Positions 8,001 to 16,319 of a DNA stretch of 64,000 bases are shown here, in pieces; the first letter of the stretch is position 1, and every line of letters begins with the position of its first letter. Both the position numbers and the translations under genes were made by a program. A model generated the notes under the pieces. It did not search any database. It had not been told where the DNA came from and saw only the letters and a list, made by a program, of their open reading frames with translations. The stretch lies in the NCBI GenBank assembly GCA_038246545.1, contig JBBRVW010000019.1:13980-77979 (forward strand), given 5' to 3'. Origin of the DNA: JBBRVW01 sp038246545. Lineage in GTDB: Bacteria; Actinomycetota; Actinomycetes; JACCUZ01.

Positions 8001-8828
8001 ATGGAGGCTGCAGCAGGACAGCGGGTCGCCGTCCTCGGCGCGGGCAAGATGGGCGAGGCGCTGCTCTCCGGGATGCTCCGCAGCGGTACGCCGGTCGCGG
8101 ACGTGCTGGTCTCCGCCCGCCGTCCCGAGCGGACAGCGGCGCTGCGCGAACGGCACGGCGTCGAGGTCGTGTCCTCCGCCGAGGCGGCAGCCCGGGCCGA
8201 CACCCTCATCCTCACCGTGAAGCCGCAGGACATGGGTGCGCTGCTCGACGAGGTGGCGCCGCACACCCCGCCCGGCCGGTTGGTCGTATCGGTGGCGGCC
8301 GGCATCACCACCGCCTTCCTCGAGTCGCGGCTGGCGGCCGGCACCCCGGTCGTCCGCGTCATGTCCAACACCCCGGTGCTCGTCGACGAGGCGATGAGTG
8401 CGATCTCCGCCGGCGCCCACGCCGCGGAGGAGCACCTGGTGCGGACCGAGGCGATCTTCTCGCCGGTGGGCCGCACGATCCGGGTCCCGGAGTCGCAGCA
8501 GGACGCGGTCACCGCGCTGTCGGGCAGCGGGCCGGCGTACTTCTTCTACCTCGTCGAGGCCATGACCGACGCCGGCATCCTCCTCGGGCTGCCACGCCAG
8601 GTCGCCCACGACCTGATCGTGCAGACGGCCATCGGCTCGGCGGTGATGCTGCGCGACTCCGGCCAGCACCCGGTGATGCTGCGCGAGGCCGTGACCTCGC
8701 CGGCGGGCACGACGATCAACGCGATCCGCGAGCTGGAGAACCACGGGGTGCGCGCGGCGATGCTGTCGGCGCTGGAGGCCGCCCGCGACCGCGGGCGGGA
8801 GCTCGCCAGCGGAGGAGACGGGTCATGA
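8001..8828 (+). CDS. proC: Pyrroline-5-carboxylate reductase
   Basis: A 275-residue NAD(P)H-dependent reductase making proline. The Rossmann motif VLGAGKMGEALLSGM is at the N-terminus, and the C-terminal dimer domain has LSGSGPAYFFYLVEAM and the family signature VTSPAGTTINAIRELE. The ATG at 8001 has GGGAGG 7 bases upstream; in-frame codons upstream of it overlap proline dehydrogenase and are not conserved. The stop overlaps the next start (ATGA). Confidence 0.95.
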   Translation: MEAAAGQRVAVLGAGKMGEALLSGMLRSGTPVADVLVSARRPERTAALRERHGVEVVSSAEAAARADTLILTVKPQDMGALLDEVAPHTPPGRLVVSVAAGITTAFLESRLAAGTPVVRVMSNTPVLVDEAMSAISAGAHAAEEHLVRTEAIFSPVGRTIRVPESQQDAVTALSGSGPAYFFYLVEAMTDAGILLGLPRQVAHDLIVQTAIGSAVMLRDSGQHPVMLREAVTSPAGTTINAIRELENHGVRAAMLSALEAARDRGRELASGGDGS

Positions 8829-9523
8829 GCGCGGAGCTCGGCATCGAGGTGCAGCAGCCGGCGCTGCTGTTCGACCTGGACGGCACGCTGGTCGACTCGG
8901 TCTACCAGCACGTCATCTCGTGGCAGGAGGCGCTGGCCGACTGCGGCATCCCGCTGTCGGTGTGGCGCATCCACCGTCGTATCGGCATGAGCGGCGGGCT
9001 GTTCCTCGACGCCCTCCGGCGCGAGACCGGCTTCGTCCTCGACGACGAGCTGGCCGAGCGGCTCAAGGCCGGCCACGCGGCGGCGTACCTCCAGCGGAAG
9101 AGCTCCGTGGTCCCGCTGCCCGGGGCGCGCGAGCTGCTCGGGTACCTGCACGAGCGCGAGGTGCCGTTCGCGATCGCCACCAGCGGTGCACGGCAGACGG
9201 CCGGCTCGGCGCTCGCACTGCTCGACCTCCCCGACGACGTCCCGGTCGTCACCCGCGACCTCGTCGAGCGGGCCAAGCCCGACCCCCACCTGTTCCTCGC
9301 GGCGGCCAAGCTGCTGGGCATCGTCCCGCGGCACTGCTTCGTCGTCGGTGACAGCGTGTGGGACCTGTTGGCCGCGCAGCGCGCCGGGTCCCTGGGCATC
9401 GGGCTGTTGTCCGGCGGCTACGGACGCGAGGAGCTGGAGCGCGCCGGTGCCTACCGGGTCTACGCCGACCCCGCCGAGATGCTCACCCGGCTCGAGGAGG
9501 TCGGCGTCCGCCCGAGTCGCTGA
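8825..9523 (+). CDS. HAD family hydrolase (phosphatase)
   Basis: A 232-residue haloacid dehalogenase-type phosphatase. Motif I is LFDLDGTLVDS (two catalytic Asp), motif II is AIATSGA, the conserved Lys is in RAKPDPHLFL and motif IV is VVGDSVWDLLAA. The small helical cap between motifs I and II matches beta-phosphoglucomutase/Gph-like enzymes. The substrate is unknown. It is coupled to proC by a four-base overlap. Confidence 0.9.
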   Translation: MSAELGIEVQQPALLFDLDGTLVDSVYQHVISWQEALADCGIPLSVWRIHRRIGMSGGLFLDALRRETGFVLDDELAERLKAGHAAAYLQRKSSVVPLPGARELLGYLHEREVPFAIATSGARQTAGSALALLDLPDDVPVVTRDLVERAKPDPHLFLAAAKLLGIVPRHCFVVGDSVWDLLAAQRAGSLGIGLLSGGYGREELERAGAYRVYADPAEMLTRLEEVGVRPSR

Positions 9524-10523
9524 CCGGACGCAGCTCCGCGAGCGTGTCGACGAGGGCCGACCAGGCCAGCTCGCTGTCCGCCGTCCGCTCGTGCGGGCCA
9601 CGGAACCACTCGACGTACTGGGCGACGTCGACCAGTGCCCAGCGCAACCGGTAGTAGCCCAGGTCGTCCACCGGCACGGTGCGTCCGGTGACCTCGGCGT
9701 AGCGGCGCAGCTCGGACCCAGTCCCCGACTCGACCAGCCACAGGTCGCGGGCAGCCGGTGCGAGCAGGGTGGTGTCCCAGTCGACCAGCAGCGGACCGGT
9801 GGTGGTCGCCAGCCAGTTGTCGGGCTTCGGCTCGCCGTGCGTGACCACCCACGGCTCGTCGCGCGCGCGGAGGCCGGCCGCGCCGTCGTCGTGCGTCGCG
9901 AGCCGGCGTCGTACGTCGTCGGCGTGCTCGGCGACCAGGGCGCGGGTGGGCTCGGAGAACGGGCCGCCCTCCCACGGCTCCGTGAGCCGGGCCATGGCCT
10001 CCTCGAGCGCGCACCGACCGTCGATCGCGAGGTCGTCGGCGCGCGCGGTCGCCGCGACGTACGGCGTCGCGAGGTGCAGCCGGCCGAGCAGGTCGACGAG
10101 CGATCCGCGCTCCTCCGGGGTCTGCTCGGCGGCACTCGGCCAGCCGGTGCCGTCGACCGCCGGGAAGACCGCGACCGACCATCGGTCGGCCAGCCGCTGC
10201 ACCGCCTGACCGTCCTGGCCCGACCGCGGGGCGACGACGAACGCCAGACCTGCCTCGTCGCGCAAGGCGCGGGCGGTGGCCATCGCCGCGCGCAGGGCGC
10301 TGTCGTCGGCGACGTCGTCGACGGTCACGAAGTACCGAGCGCCCTCGCCTGTGGTCAGCCACCAGTGGTGGCTGCCGAACCCCACCGGCGCGTAGGTCAG
10401 GTCGGTGCTGTCGAGCGCCCAGTGCCGGCGCAGGTGCCTGGCCAGCGCGCCGGTACCGAGGTCGGCGGGTGGAGTGCGCACCCACGGCACGGTAGGTCGT
10501 CCGCCGAACTCCAGCCACGTCAT
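9483..10523 (-). CDS. Aminoglycoside phosphotransferase-like kinase
   Basis: A 346-residue APH/choline-kinase fold protein. The catalytic loop is HGEPKPDNW and the metal-binding motif is LLVDWDT, in the right order and spacing. The N-terminal half has the nucleotide-lobe strand SHHWWLTTGEGARYFVTVDD. Most chromosomal members of this family act on metabolites rather than on antibiotics, so resistance should not be assumed. The ATG at 10523 begins MTWLEFGGRP. The 3' end overlaps the convergent HAD gene by 41 bases. Confidence 0.82.
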   Translation of the reverse strand: MTWLEFGGRPTVPWVRTPPADLGTGALARHLRRHWALDSTDLTYAPVGFGSHHWWLTTGEGARYFVTVDDVADDSALRAAMATARALRDEAGLAFVVAPRSGQDGQAVQRLADRWSVAVFPAVDGTGWPSAAEQTPEERGSLVDLLGRLHLATPYVAATARADDLAIDGRCALEEAMARLTEPWEGGPFSEPTRALVAEHADDVRRRLATHDDGAAGLRARDEPWVVTHGEPKPDNWLATTTGPLLVDWDTTLLAPAARDLWLVESGTGSELRRYAEVTGRTVPVDDLGYYRLRWALVDVAQYVEWFRGPHERTADSELAWSALVDTLAELRPVSDSGGRRPPRAG

Positions 10524-10644
10524 TGCGGCCGCGTGCGGGCCGGTGCTGTCCCGTCGGGGTGCCAGTGCCAGCGGTTCACGATGAGCGACATGGAATGGCG
10601 CCCGACGCTGTCCGTCCTCAGGTGAGGCCCGGTCGTCGTGCGGG

Positions 10645-11433
10645 TCAGGCGTCGCCGGGGATGAAGTGGCGGTCCACGTTCCACGGCGCGACCGGCGAGT
10701 GCTCCAGGATCCAGGTCTGCACGGTGCGGTCGGTGCCCGTGAGGACCACCAGGCCGACCAGGACGAACACCACGCCGAGGCCACGGCGGAACGCGCCGTG
10801 CGGGTCGGCCGCCCACCGGGCCCGGCGCACGGCCCGCTGCCCGAGCAGGGCGATGGCGAGCAGGGTGGCGCACAGGCCGACGACGTAGGCAGCGAGCAGC
10901 ACCGTGGCCCGGCCGAAGCTCGCCGGGAACGCGGTGACGACGAGGTAGGCGTACAGCGGGCTGCAGGAGGAGAACACCGGGCCGAGGGCGGCGCCCGTCA
11001 GTACCGCCCCGGTGCGACCGCCCCGTCCGCGGGCCGCGACCAGCCCCGTGGCAGCCCTCGACTGGAGGCGCCATGCCGCCCGCTCCCAGAGCCGGGGGGT
11101 CAGGGAGGTGAGGCCGAGCCCGATGAGCAGCAGGCCGCTGGTCAGCTGCCAGACCAGGCGCGGCACGTCGATCAGGGCAGTGGTCACCTTGAGGGCCAGC
11201 GTGAAGACGATGACGGAGACGCCGAGCGACACGGTGATGGTGACCGCCCTCGCCAGCGGTGACAGCACGGTCGTCGCCGGCGCGGCGGTCAGGACGGCGG
11301 TGTCGCGCCGAACCTCCGGCTCGGCCGGCGGGGGAGCGAGCGACCCGCCGACGACCACCGGCAGCACCGGCAGGACGCACGGCGCCAGCGTCGTCAGCGC
11401 ACCTGCGGCGACCGCGCCCAGCACGACCAGCAC
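10645..11433 (-). CDS. CcdA/DsbD-family thiol-disulfide membrane transporter
   Basis: A 262-residue membrane protein with about six helices. The N-terminal helix carries LAPCVLPVLP, the conserved Pro-Cys motif of the CcdA/DsbD transmembrane domain, and a second Cys lies in FSSCSPLYAYLVV, so the redox pair is present. Such proteins pass electrons from cytoplasmic thioredoxin to extracytoplasmic thiols. The gene upstream in the same direction encodes a thioredoxin-like lipoprotein, nine bases away, which is the likely partner. Start is GTG at 11433. Confidence 0.85.
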   Translation of the reverse strand: MLVVLGAVAAGALTTLAPCVLPVLPVVVGGSLAPPPAEPEVRRDTAVLTAAPATTVLSPLARAVTITVSLGVSVIVFTLALKVTTALIDVPRLVWQLTSGLLLIGLGLTSLTPRLWERAAWRLQSRAATGLVAARGRGGRTGAVLTGAALGPVFSSCSPLYAYLVVTAFPASFGRATVLLAAYVVGLCATLLAIALLGQRAVRRARWAADPHGAFRRGLGVVFVLVGLVVLTGTDRTVQTWILEHSPVAPWNVDRHFIPGDA

Positions 11434-11442
11434 GCGTCGGCC

Positions 11443-11982
11443 TCAGACGGCCTTGTCGGCGATCTCGGTGCCGGTGTAGGTGCCGGTGAACGCCTTGAGC
11501 TTGGTGCCGTCGGCGTCGATCGAGACGAACGTCCACTGCTGGGTGACGCCGTACTCCTTCTTGAGGTCCGTGGAGTTGTCGTAGTCGACCTGGACGACGG
11601 TCAGGTCACCGGGGAGGGAGGCCGGGTCGGACCGGAGGTTGTCGTCGGTGGTCTGGCAGTCGTGGCACCACGTGGCATGGAAGAAGAGCACGACGCGCCC
11701 GGTGGCGTAGGCCGACGGGTCGGCGGCGTACCGCTCGTAGTCCACGTACCGGCCGGCGCCCGCCCGGGCGGCGACGGTGCTCTCGCCGGGGGTGGAGGTG
11801 GCCGGCCCGACTGCAGCCGGGGCGGGGGAGGCGGTGGTGGTGCCCGCCTGCGGCCGGGTCCCGGCGGAGTCCTGCGTGGCGCTGCTCCCGCATCCGGCGA
11901 GCAGGAGCCCGGTCGCAGCCACGGCAGCCAGCGCGAGCGCCCGCGCCGGCCGGCGCGCGGTCCTCGATGTTCCCTGCCGCAC
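11443..11982 (-). CDS. Thioredoxin-like lipoprotein
   Basis: A 179-residue exported thioredoxin-fold protein. The signal peptide ends in the lipobox LLLAGC (Cys about 31). After a Thr/Pro-rich linker, the active site is FHATWCHDCQTTDDNL (Cys 106 and 109), and the later segment VTQQWTFVSIDADG replaces the usual cis-Pro loop (VPTF), which is missing its proline here. The GTG at 11982 has GAGGAG 5 bases upstream. It is encoded just before the CcdA-like protein, so the two likely form an extracytoplasmic thiol relay. Confidence 0.87.
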   Translation of the reverse strand: MRQGTSRTARRPARALALAAVAATGLLLAGCGSSATQDSAGTRPQAGTTTASPAPAAVGPATSTPGESTVAARAGAGRYVDYERYAADPSAYATGRVVLFFHATWCHDCQTTDDNLRSDPASLPGDLTVVQVDYDNSTDLKKEYGVTQQWTFVSIDADGTKLKAFTGTYTGTEIADKAV

Positions 11983-12082
11983 GTGGTCTCCTCGGTTCGT
12001 CGGTGCCCTCCCAGTCAACCCGACCCGGAGGCCCCTCGACGGGTACGACGTCTTACGGTCCGATGACGTCCACGCCGACCGG

Positions 12083-12997
12083 TCAGATCGGCATGTCCAC
12101 GAACGGCGAGGAGTAGACCGGCTCCGCGCCGAGGGTCGCGGCGCCCTCGGCGGGGTCGACCCGGTGCTGCTCCGCCTCGACGACCATGCCCAGCAGCCGC
12201 ACGTCGCCGGGGGTGGCCAGTCCCGTGACACCAGGCAGCGACAGGGCCCACGAGATCGCGCCGGTGATGGTGCGCTGGTCGTCCCACGGCTCGTACCAGG
12301 TGCTGAACCGGTGCCCGTCCGCCGTCGAGTGCTCGCCGGGCGGAGCCGGCCAGTTCCGCCGGGCGACGGTCTTGATGAGCATCAGGGCGGCATCCTGCCG
12401 GGCGACCTCGTCGGCCAGCTCCTCGTAGGCCGCGCGGAAGGCAGCGTCCCGGTGCAGCACGACGTTCATGGGGCTGAGCACCGTCGCGAACGGGTGCCGC
12501 CGCAGGGCCTCGAGGTGCGTGGCCGGCGCCTCGTCACCGTGGCCGGTGATGCCGACGGCGCCGGCCAGGCCCTCGTCGACGGCCCGGAGCGCCGCCTCGA
12601 GTGCGCCGCCCTTGCCCGTGACCTTGTCGAGCTCGTCGAGGTCGCCGACCGCGTGCAGCTGGATGAGGTCGACATGGTCGGTCTGCAACCGGTCCAGCGA
12701 GCGGTTGATCGACGCCCAGGCGCCGTCCGCGTCACGGTCGCCGGTCTTGGTAGCGAGGAAGACGTCGTCGCGGATCCGGGGCATCCAGGGGCCGAGGCGC
12801 AGCTCGGCCTGGCCGTAGCTGGCGGCGACGTCGAGGTGGTTGATGCCGGCGTCGAGGGCCTCCTGCACCGACGCGTCGGCGACGTCCTGCGTGACGTCGC
12901 CGAGGGCGGCTGCGCCGTAGATGAGGACGGAGCTCTCGTGGCCGAGCCGGCCGAGGCGGCGGCGTTCCATCTGGTGCGGCGACCCATGGACGGGCAT
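12083..12997 (-). CDS. Aldo/keto reductase
   Basis: A 304-residue NADPH-dependent oxidoreductase with the (beta/alpha)8 fold. The catalytic tetrad is visible: Asp and Tyr in HLDVAASYGQAE, Lys in FLATKTGDRD and His in LIQLHAVGD. It starts at the ATG at 12997 with GGGAGG ten bases upstream; the ATG at 12970 (MERRRLGRLG) is a shorter alternative that fits the family start well. It lies 2 bases downstream of an MFS gene and is probably co-transcribed with it. Confidence 0.88.
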   Translation of the reverse strand: MPVHGSPHQMERRRLGRLGHESSVLIYGAAALGDVTQDVADASVQEALDAGINHLDVAASYGQAELRLGPWMPRIRDDVFLATKTGDRDADGAWASINRSLDRLQTDHVDLIQLHAVGDLDELDKVTGKGGALEAALRAVDEGLAGAVGITGHGDEAPATHLEALRRHPFATVLSPMNVVLHRDAAFRAAYEELADEVARQDAALMLIKTVARRNWPAPPGEHSTADGHRFSTWYEPWDDQRTITGAISWALSLPGVTGLATPGDVRLLGMVVEAEQHRVDPAEGAATLGAEPVYSSPFVDMPI

Positions 12998-12999
12998 GG

Positions 13000-14343
13000 T
13001 CAGCGTCCTCCCGATCTACGGCGTGCTGCGGCGGACCGCAGGGTGAGCACCAGCATGCCCGCCAGGCCGGCGGCGGCAATCCCCAGCCCCACCTGCCCGT
13101 CGAGGGGCAGTGCTACACCGATCCCCCCGCCGACGACCCAGGACAGCTGCAGCAGGGTCTCGGACCGGGCGAACGCCGAGGTGCGCACCGCCTCGGCCAC
13201 GTCCCGCTGGATGACCGCGTCCAGCGACAGCTTGCCGAGGGACTGCGCCAGGCCGGCGGCCAGTGCCACGGCGACCACGGTGACCACGCCGTAGACCAGG
13301 GCCCCGGACAGCGCTACGACGGTCACCACGCCCAGCACGATCACGATCACGGTGGTCGGTGCCTTGGTGCGCAGCTGGGAGCCGATCGCGGTGCCCGTCG
13401 CGCTGCCGACGGCCGCCGAGGCGACCACCAGCCCGAGCGCGGTGGTGGCGCCGAGCCCCCCGATCGGGTGCTCGCGCAGCAGGAAGGCCAGGAACATGGT
13501 GAGGAAGCCGGAGAAGGCGCGCAGGGCTCCGTTGGCCCGCAGCGCGATCACCACCGAGCTCCCCACGGTGGCCCGGCGGGGGATCGGTCCGGTCTCGTCC
13601 AGGGAGAGCGTCGTGCGGGTCTCGCCCACCGTGGAGTCCACCTGCGCGGGCAGCCTGAGCGCGACGACGACCCCGGCGCCGAACAGTAGGAAGGTGCCAC
13701 GCAGCGACCACTCCGGCCCGATCAGGGACAGCAGGCCGGCCAGACCGGCCCCGAGGATGCCGGCCACGATGCCGGCCATCGAGATGCGGGAGTTGGCGGC
13801 GACCAGGGTGCCGCCCTTCGGCAGCAGGCGTGGCACCGTGGCCGAGCGGCTCACGCCGTAGGCCTTGGACGCCGCCAGGACCGCGAAGGCGGCCGGGTAC
13901 AGCGCCAGCCCGTTGCTCCCCACGGCGCCGGCGAGCACCCAGACGGCGAAGCAGCGGATCAGCATCGTGGTGGCGATGGCGTACCGCCGGCCGTGCCGGA
14001 ACCGGTCGAGCAGCGGTCCGATGACCGGGGCCAGAACCGCGAACGGCGCCATCGTGATGAGCAGGTAGAGCGCGACCCGACCGCGCGCCTCGCCGGTGGG
14101 CACGGAGAAGAACAAGGTGTTGGCCAGCGCGACGGCCACCATGGCGTCGCCTGCCGTGTTGACACCGTGCAGCTCGATCAGGCGGCCGAGCCCGGACTCG
14201 CCGGCGCCCTTCGCGTGGGTCAGGCGACGGACACCTCGCGCGGTCCGGACCGCGCCGGACCGGGTCAGGCGGGCGGCCCCCCGGCTGCGCCCCGCGGCGC
14301 CGCGGGACACCCGCGTCAACCTCTCCCGCCGCGTCTCGACCAC
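13000..14343 (-). CDS. MFS transporter
   Basis: A 447-residue membrane protein with about 12 hydrophobic segments after a basic N-terminal tail of roughly 45 residues. LIELHGVNTAGDAMVAVALANTLF begins the first helix region, and GPLLDRFRHGRRYA is the MFS loop 2-3 signature. The second half carries EHPIGGLGATTALGLVVASAAVG. It resembles the actinobacterial MFS group found next to DUF3027 genes, as here, divergently. Cargo unknown. The GTG at 14343 is the most upstream plausible start; a later start is possible because the basic tail is not diagnostic. Confidence 0.8.
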   Translation of the reverse strand: MVETRRERLTRVSRGAAGRSRGAARLTRSGAVRTARGVRRLTHAKGAGESGLGRLIELHGVNTAGDAMVAVALANTLFFSVPTGEARGRVALYLLITMAPFAVLAPVIGPLLDRFRHGRRYAIATTMLIRCFAVWVLAGAVGSNGLALYPAAFAVLAASKAYGVSRSATVPRLLPKGGTLVAANSRISMAGIVAGILGAGLAGLLSLIGPEWSLRGTFLLFGAGVVVALRLPAQVDSTVGETRTTLSLDETGPIPRRATVGSSVVIALRANGALRAFSGFLTMFLAFLLREHPIGGLGATTALGLVVASAAVGSATGTAIGSQLRTKAPTTVIVIVLGVVTVVALSGALVYGVVTVVAVALAAGLAQSLGKLSLDAVIQRDVAEAVRTSAFARSETLLQLSWVVGGGIGVALPLDGQVGLGIAAAGLAGMLVLTLRSAAARRRSGGR

Positions 14344-14437
14344 CCCCCCATCCTGCCCGCCCCACCGGCGCCGCCGGCCAGTCTGCTCGTGTGCGTCGTC
14401 GCTGGTTCGCAGCACACCGGCCGGGATGGGAGGATCG

Positions 14438-15319
14438 GTGACCGTGACCACTGCCACCACCCGCCGTCCCGCCACCGACGCCGTCCTCACGGGCGCCGTC
14501 GAGGAGGCCCGCGCCGCGGCCGTCGAGATCGCGTCCCGGCCGGAGCACGTCGGCGAGCACGTCGGTGTCGACCTCGAGGACGAGCGGCTCGCGACCCACC
14601 GCTTCGGGTGCGCCGACCCGGCGTACCGCGGCTGGCAGTGGGCCGTCACGGTGGCCCGGGTCCCGCGCGGACGCACCGTCACTGTCTGCGAGGCGGTGCT
14701 CCTGCCGGGCGACGACGCGATGCTCGCCCAGGACTGGCTGCCGTGGTCCGAGCGGCTCGCCCCCGGCGACCTCGGTGTCGGCGACCTGCTCGCCAGCGAC
14801 CCCGACGACGTCCGCCTCGAGCCGGGCTACCAGTCCACCGGTCAGGCCGGCCGCGCGCCCGCCGACCCCGACGCCAGCCCCGCCGACGACGACGCCGACC
14901 GGGTCGCGGTCTGGGAGCTCGGCCTCGGCCGGGTCCGCGTGCTCTCGCCGATCGGACGCGACGAGGCCGTCGATCGCTGGTACGCCGGCGACAACGGGCC
15001 GACCGCCGCCCTCGCCGAGGCCGCGCCGGCGCAGTGCTCGACCTGCGGCTTCCTGCTGGCCCTCGGCGGTTCCCTGCGCCGGGTCTTCGGGGTCTGCGCC
15101 AACGCGATGTCGCCGAGCGACGGCCGGGTCGTGTCCTACGACCACGGCTGCGGCGCGCACTCCGAGGTGGCCGAGCTGCCACCGCCGGTCGAGGTGGCCC
15201 CGCCGGTCGGCGACGAGGTCGGGCTCGACCTCGTCGAGCTGCACCCCGCGAACGGCACCGACGGCACCGACGGCACCGACGGCACCGACGGCACCGACGG
15301 CACCGACCCGACCGCCTGA
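14438..15319 (+). CDS. DUF3027 family protein with a Gly-Thr-Asp repeat tail
   Basis: A 293-residue actinobacterial protein of unknown function. The N-terminal half has the DUF3027 features EHVGEHVGVDLEDERLATHRF and YRGWQWAVTVARVPRG. The C-terminal half has a cysteine set in CSTCGFLLALGG, GVCANAMSPSDG and HGCGAHSE, likely a zinc site. The protein ends in six exact GTD repeats, encoded by six 9-base units. The GTG at 14438 has GGGAGGA 4 bases upstream; a GTG at 14444 is an alternative. No membrane segment is present. Confidence 0.85.
   Translation: MTVTTATTRRPATDAVLTGAVEEARAAAVEIASRPEHVGEHVGVDLEDERLATHRFGCADPAYRGWQWAVTVARVPRGRTVTVCEAVLLPGDDAMLAQDWLPWSERLAPGDLGVGDLLASDPDDVRLEPGYQSTGQAGRAPADPDASPADDDADRVAVWELGLGRVRVLSPIGRDEAVDRWYAGDNGPTAALAEAAPAQCSTCGFLLALGGSLRRVFGVCANAMSPSDGRVVSYDHGCGAHSEVAELPPPVEVAPPVGDEVGLDLVELHPANGTDGTDGTDGTDGTDGTDPTA
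15254..15307 (+). repeat. Six tandem copies of a 9-base unit (GGCACCGAC)
   Basis: Six perfect copies in frame at the end of the DUF3027 gene encode GTD six times. The units are identical, so copy number is likely to vary by slippage in steps of three residues without breaking the frame. Confidence 0.95.
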
Positions 15320-15343
15320 CCGTCCGGGAGCCGCGCGGCGGGG

Positions 15344-16180
15344 TCAGCCGCCGCAGCCGGTGCCGGCCGAGGACGTGACCGGGCCGCGGGCGGCGGGGGC
15401 CGACCGGGCCGAGGCGAACGCCTGGCCGGGAGCCGCCGTCGCGCGCCGCAGGGCCGTGGCGTACGCCGCCTGCCGCCGGCCGCCGAGCAGGGCCGGGTTG
15501 CCGAACGAGAGCACCACCCGGCCCCGGCGGTACACCTGGTCGTCGGCGGCACCGGCGTACTCCTGGGCCGCCTGCACGATGCCGAACACGAGGACGTCGA
15601 CCTGCCGGGTCCAGACCATGTCGACGGCGCCTGGGATGCCGGCGGCGAGACCTGGGCGGGTCTCGGCCTCGTCGGCGTGCGCGTCGCGCATCGGCAGGCC
15701 GCGGCGCATCAGGGCCTGCTGGATGCGGGCCAGGTCGTTCTTCGCCCTCGGGTGGTGGGCGCGGTAGTGGCGCACCGCATCGACGTAGCTCGCGTGGCGG
15801 GCCTCGGTGACGCGCAGCGGGGCGCCGAACGACACGCTGAGCCGGCCCAGGCGGGTGGACCGGTCGTCGCCGCAGCCGGCGAAGTCGGCGGCGTGCTGGG
15901 CGGTGTCGAAGAGCATCAGGTCGGCGTCCTTGGTGATGACCGCCCGCACGCACCCGCCCTCGGCGAGGTGCGTGCAGAGGCCGTCGGCGACGACGGCGTC
16001 GGGGCCTTCAGCGCGCCGCTGGGTGAGCCGGACCCCCCCGTCGGCCATCCCGCGGACCACGGACATGGCGCTCGGCGTGCCGGCCGCAGCAGCCGGCGCC
16101 GCGGTGCCGGCCAGAGGTACGAGGGTGGTGGCCAGCGCCATGCCGGCGAGGGCGAGGACGCGTCGGGGGTTCGGCAGCAC
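15344..16180 (-). CDS. Secreted protein with two internal repeats, unknown function
   Basis: A 278-residue exported protein. The signal peptide is RRVLALAGMALATTLVPLAG followed by an Ala-rich cleavage region. The mature part contains two related blocks: one with DLMLFDTAQHAADFAGCGDD and LSVSFGAPLRVTEARHASY, the other with DVLVFGIVQAAQEYAGAADD and VVLSFGNPALLGGRRQAAY. Each ends in a helix (VDAVRHYRAH / ATALRRATAA). I do not recognise the family. Three cysteines lie in the first block and one near the C-terminus. The GTG at 16180 has a GGGAGA ribosome site close upstream. Confidence 0.75.
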   Translation of the reverse strand: MLPNPRRVLALAGMALATTLVPLAGTAAPAAAAGTPSAMSVVRGMADGGVRLTQRRAEGPDAVVADGLCTHLAEGGCVRAVITKDADLMLFDTAQHAADFAGCGDDRSTRLGRLSVSFGAPLRVTEARHASYVDAVRHYRAHHPRAKNDLARIQQALMRRGLPMRDAHADEAETRPGLAAGIPGAVDMVWTRQVDVLVFGIVQAAQEYAGAADDQVYRRGRVVLSFGNPALLGGRRQAAYATALRRATAAPGQAFASARSAPAARGPVTSSAGTGCGG

Positions 16181-16307
16181 GGTGGTCTCCCGGTCCGGTG
16201 GCGGCGCGGCTCGTCCGCGCCTCCCTGGTAGGCATGACCCTGGAGCCTGACGTCCGGTTGCGCCAGGGGTGGATTTCTCCGCGACGAGCGGCGCCCGCAC
16301 CACCGGC

Positions 16308-16313
16308 TACCGT
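16308..16313 (+). promoter_or_regulatory. -10 box for a leaderless transcript
   Basis: TACCGT, then six bases, then the GTG at 16320. No ribosome site precedes the gene. Confidence 0.55.
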
Positions 16314-16319
16314 CGCGCC

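Noticed and set aside
9483..10523. Aminoglycoside resistance gene
   Set aside because: The APH fold is clear, but chromosomal members usually act on other substrates and nothing nearby suggests a resistance element.
15254..15307. CRISPR-like short repeat array
   Set aside because: The units are contiguous 9-base copies without spacers and encode a GTD tail in frame.
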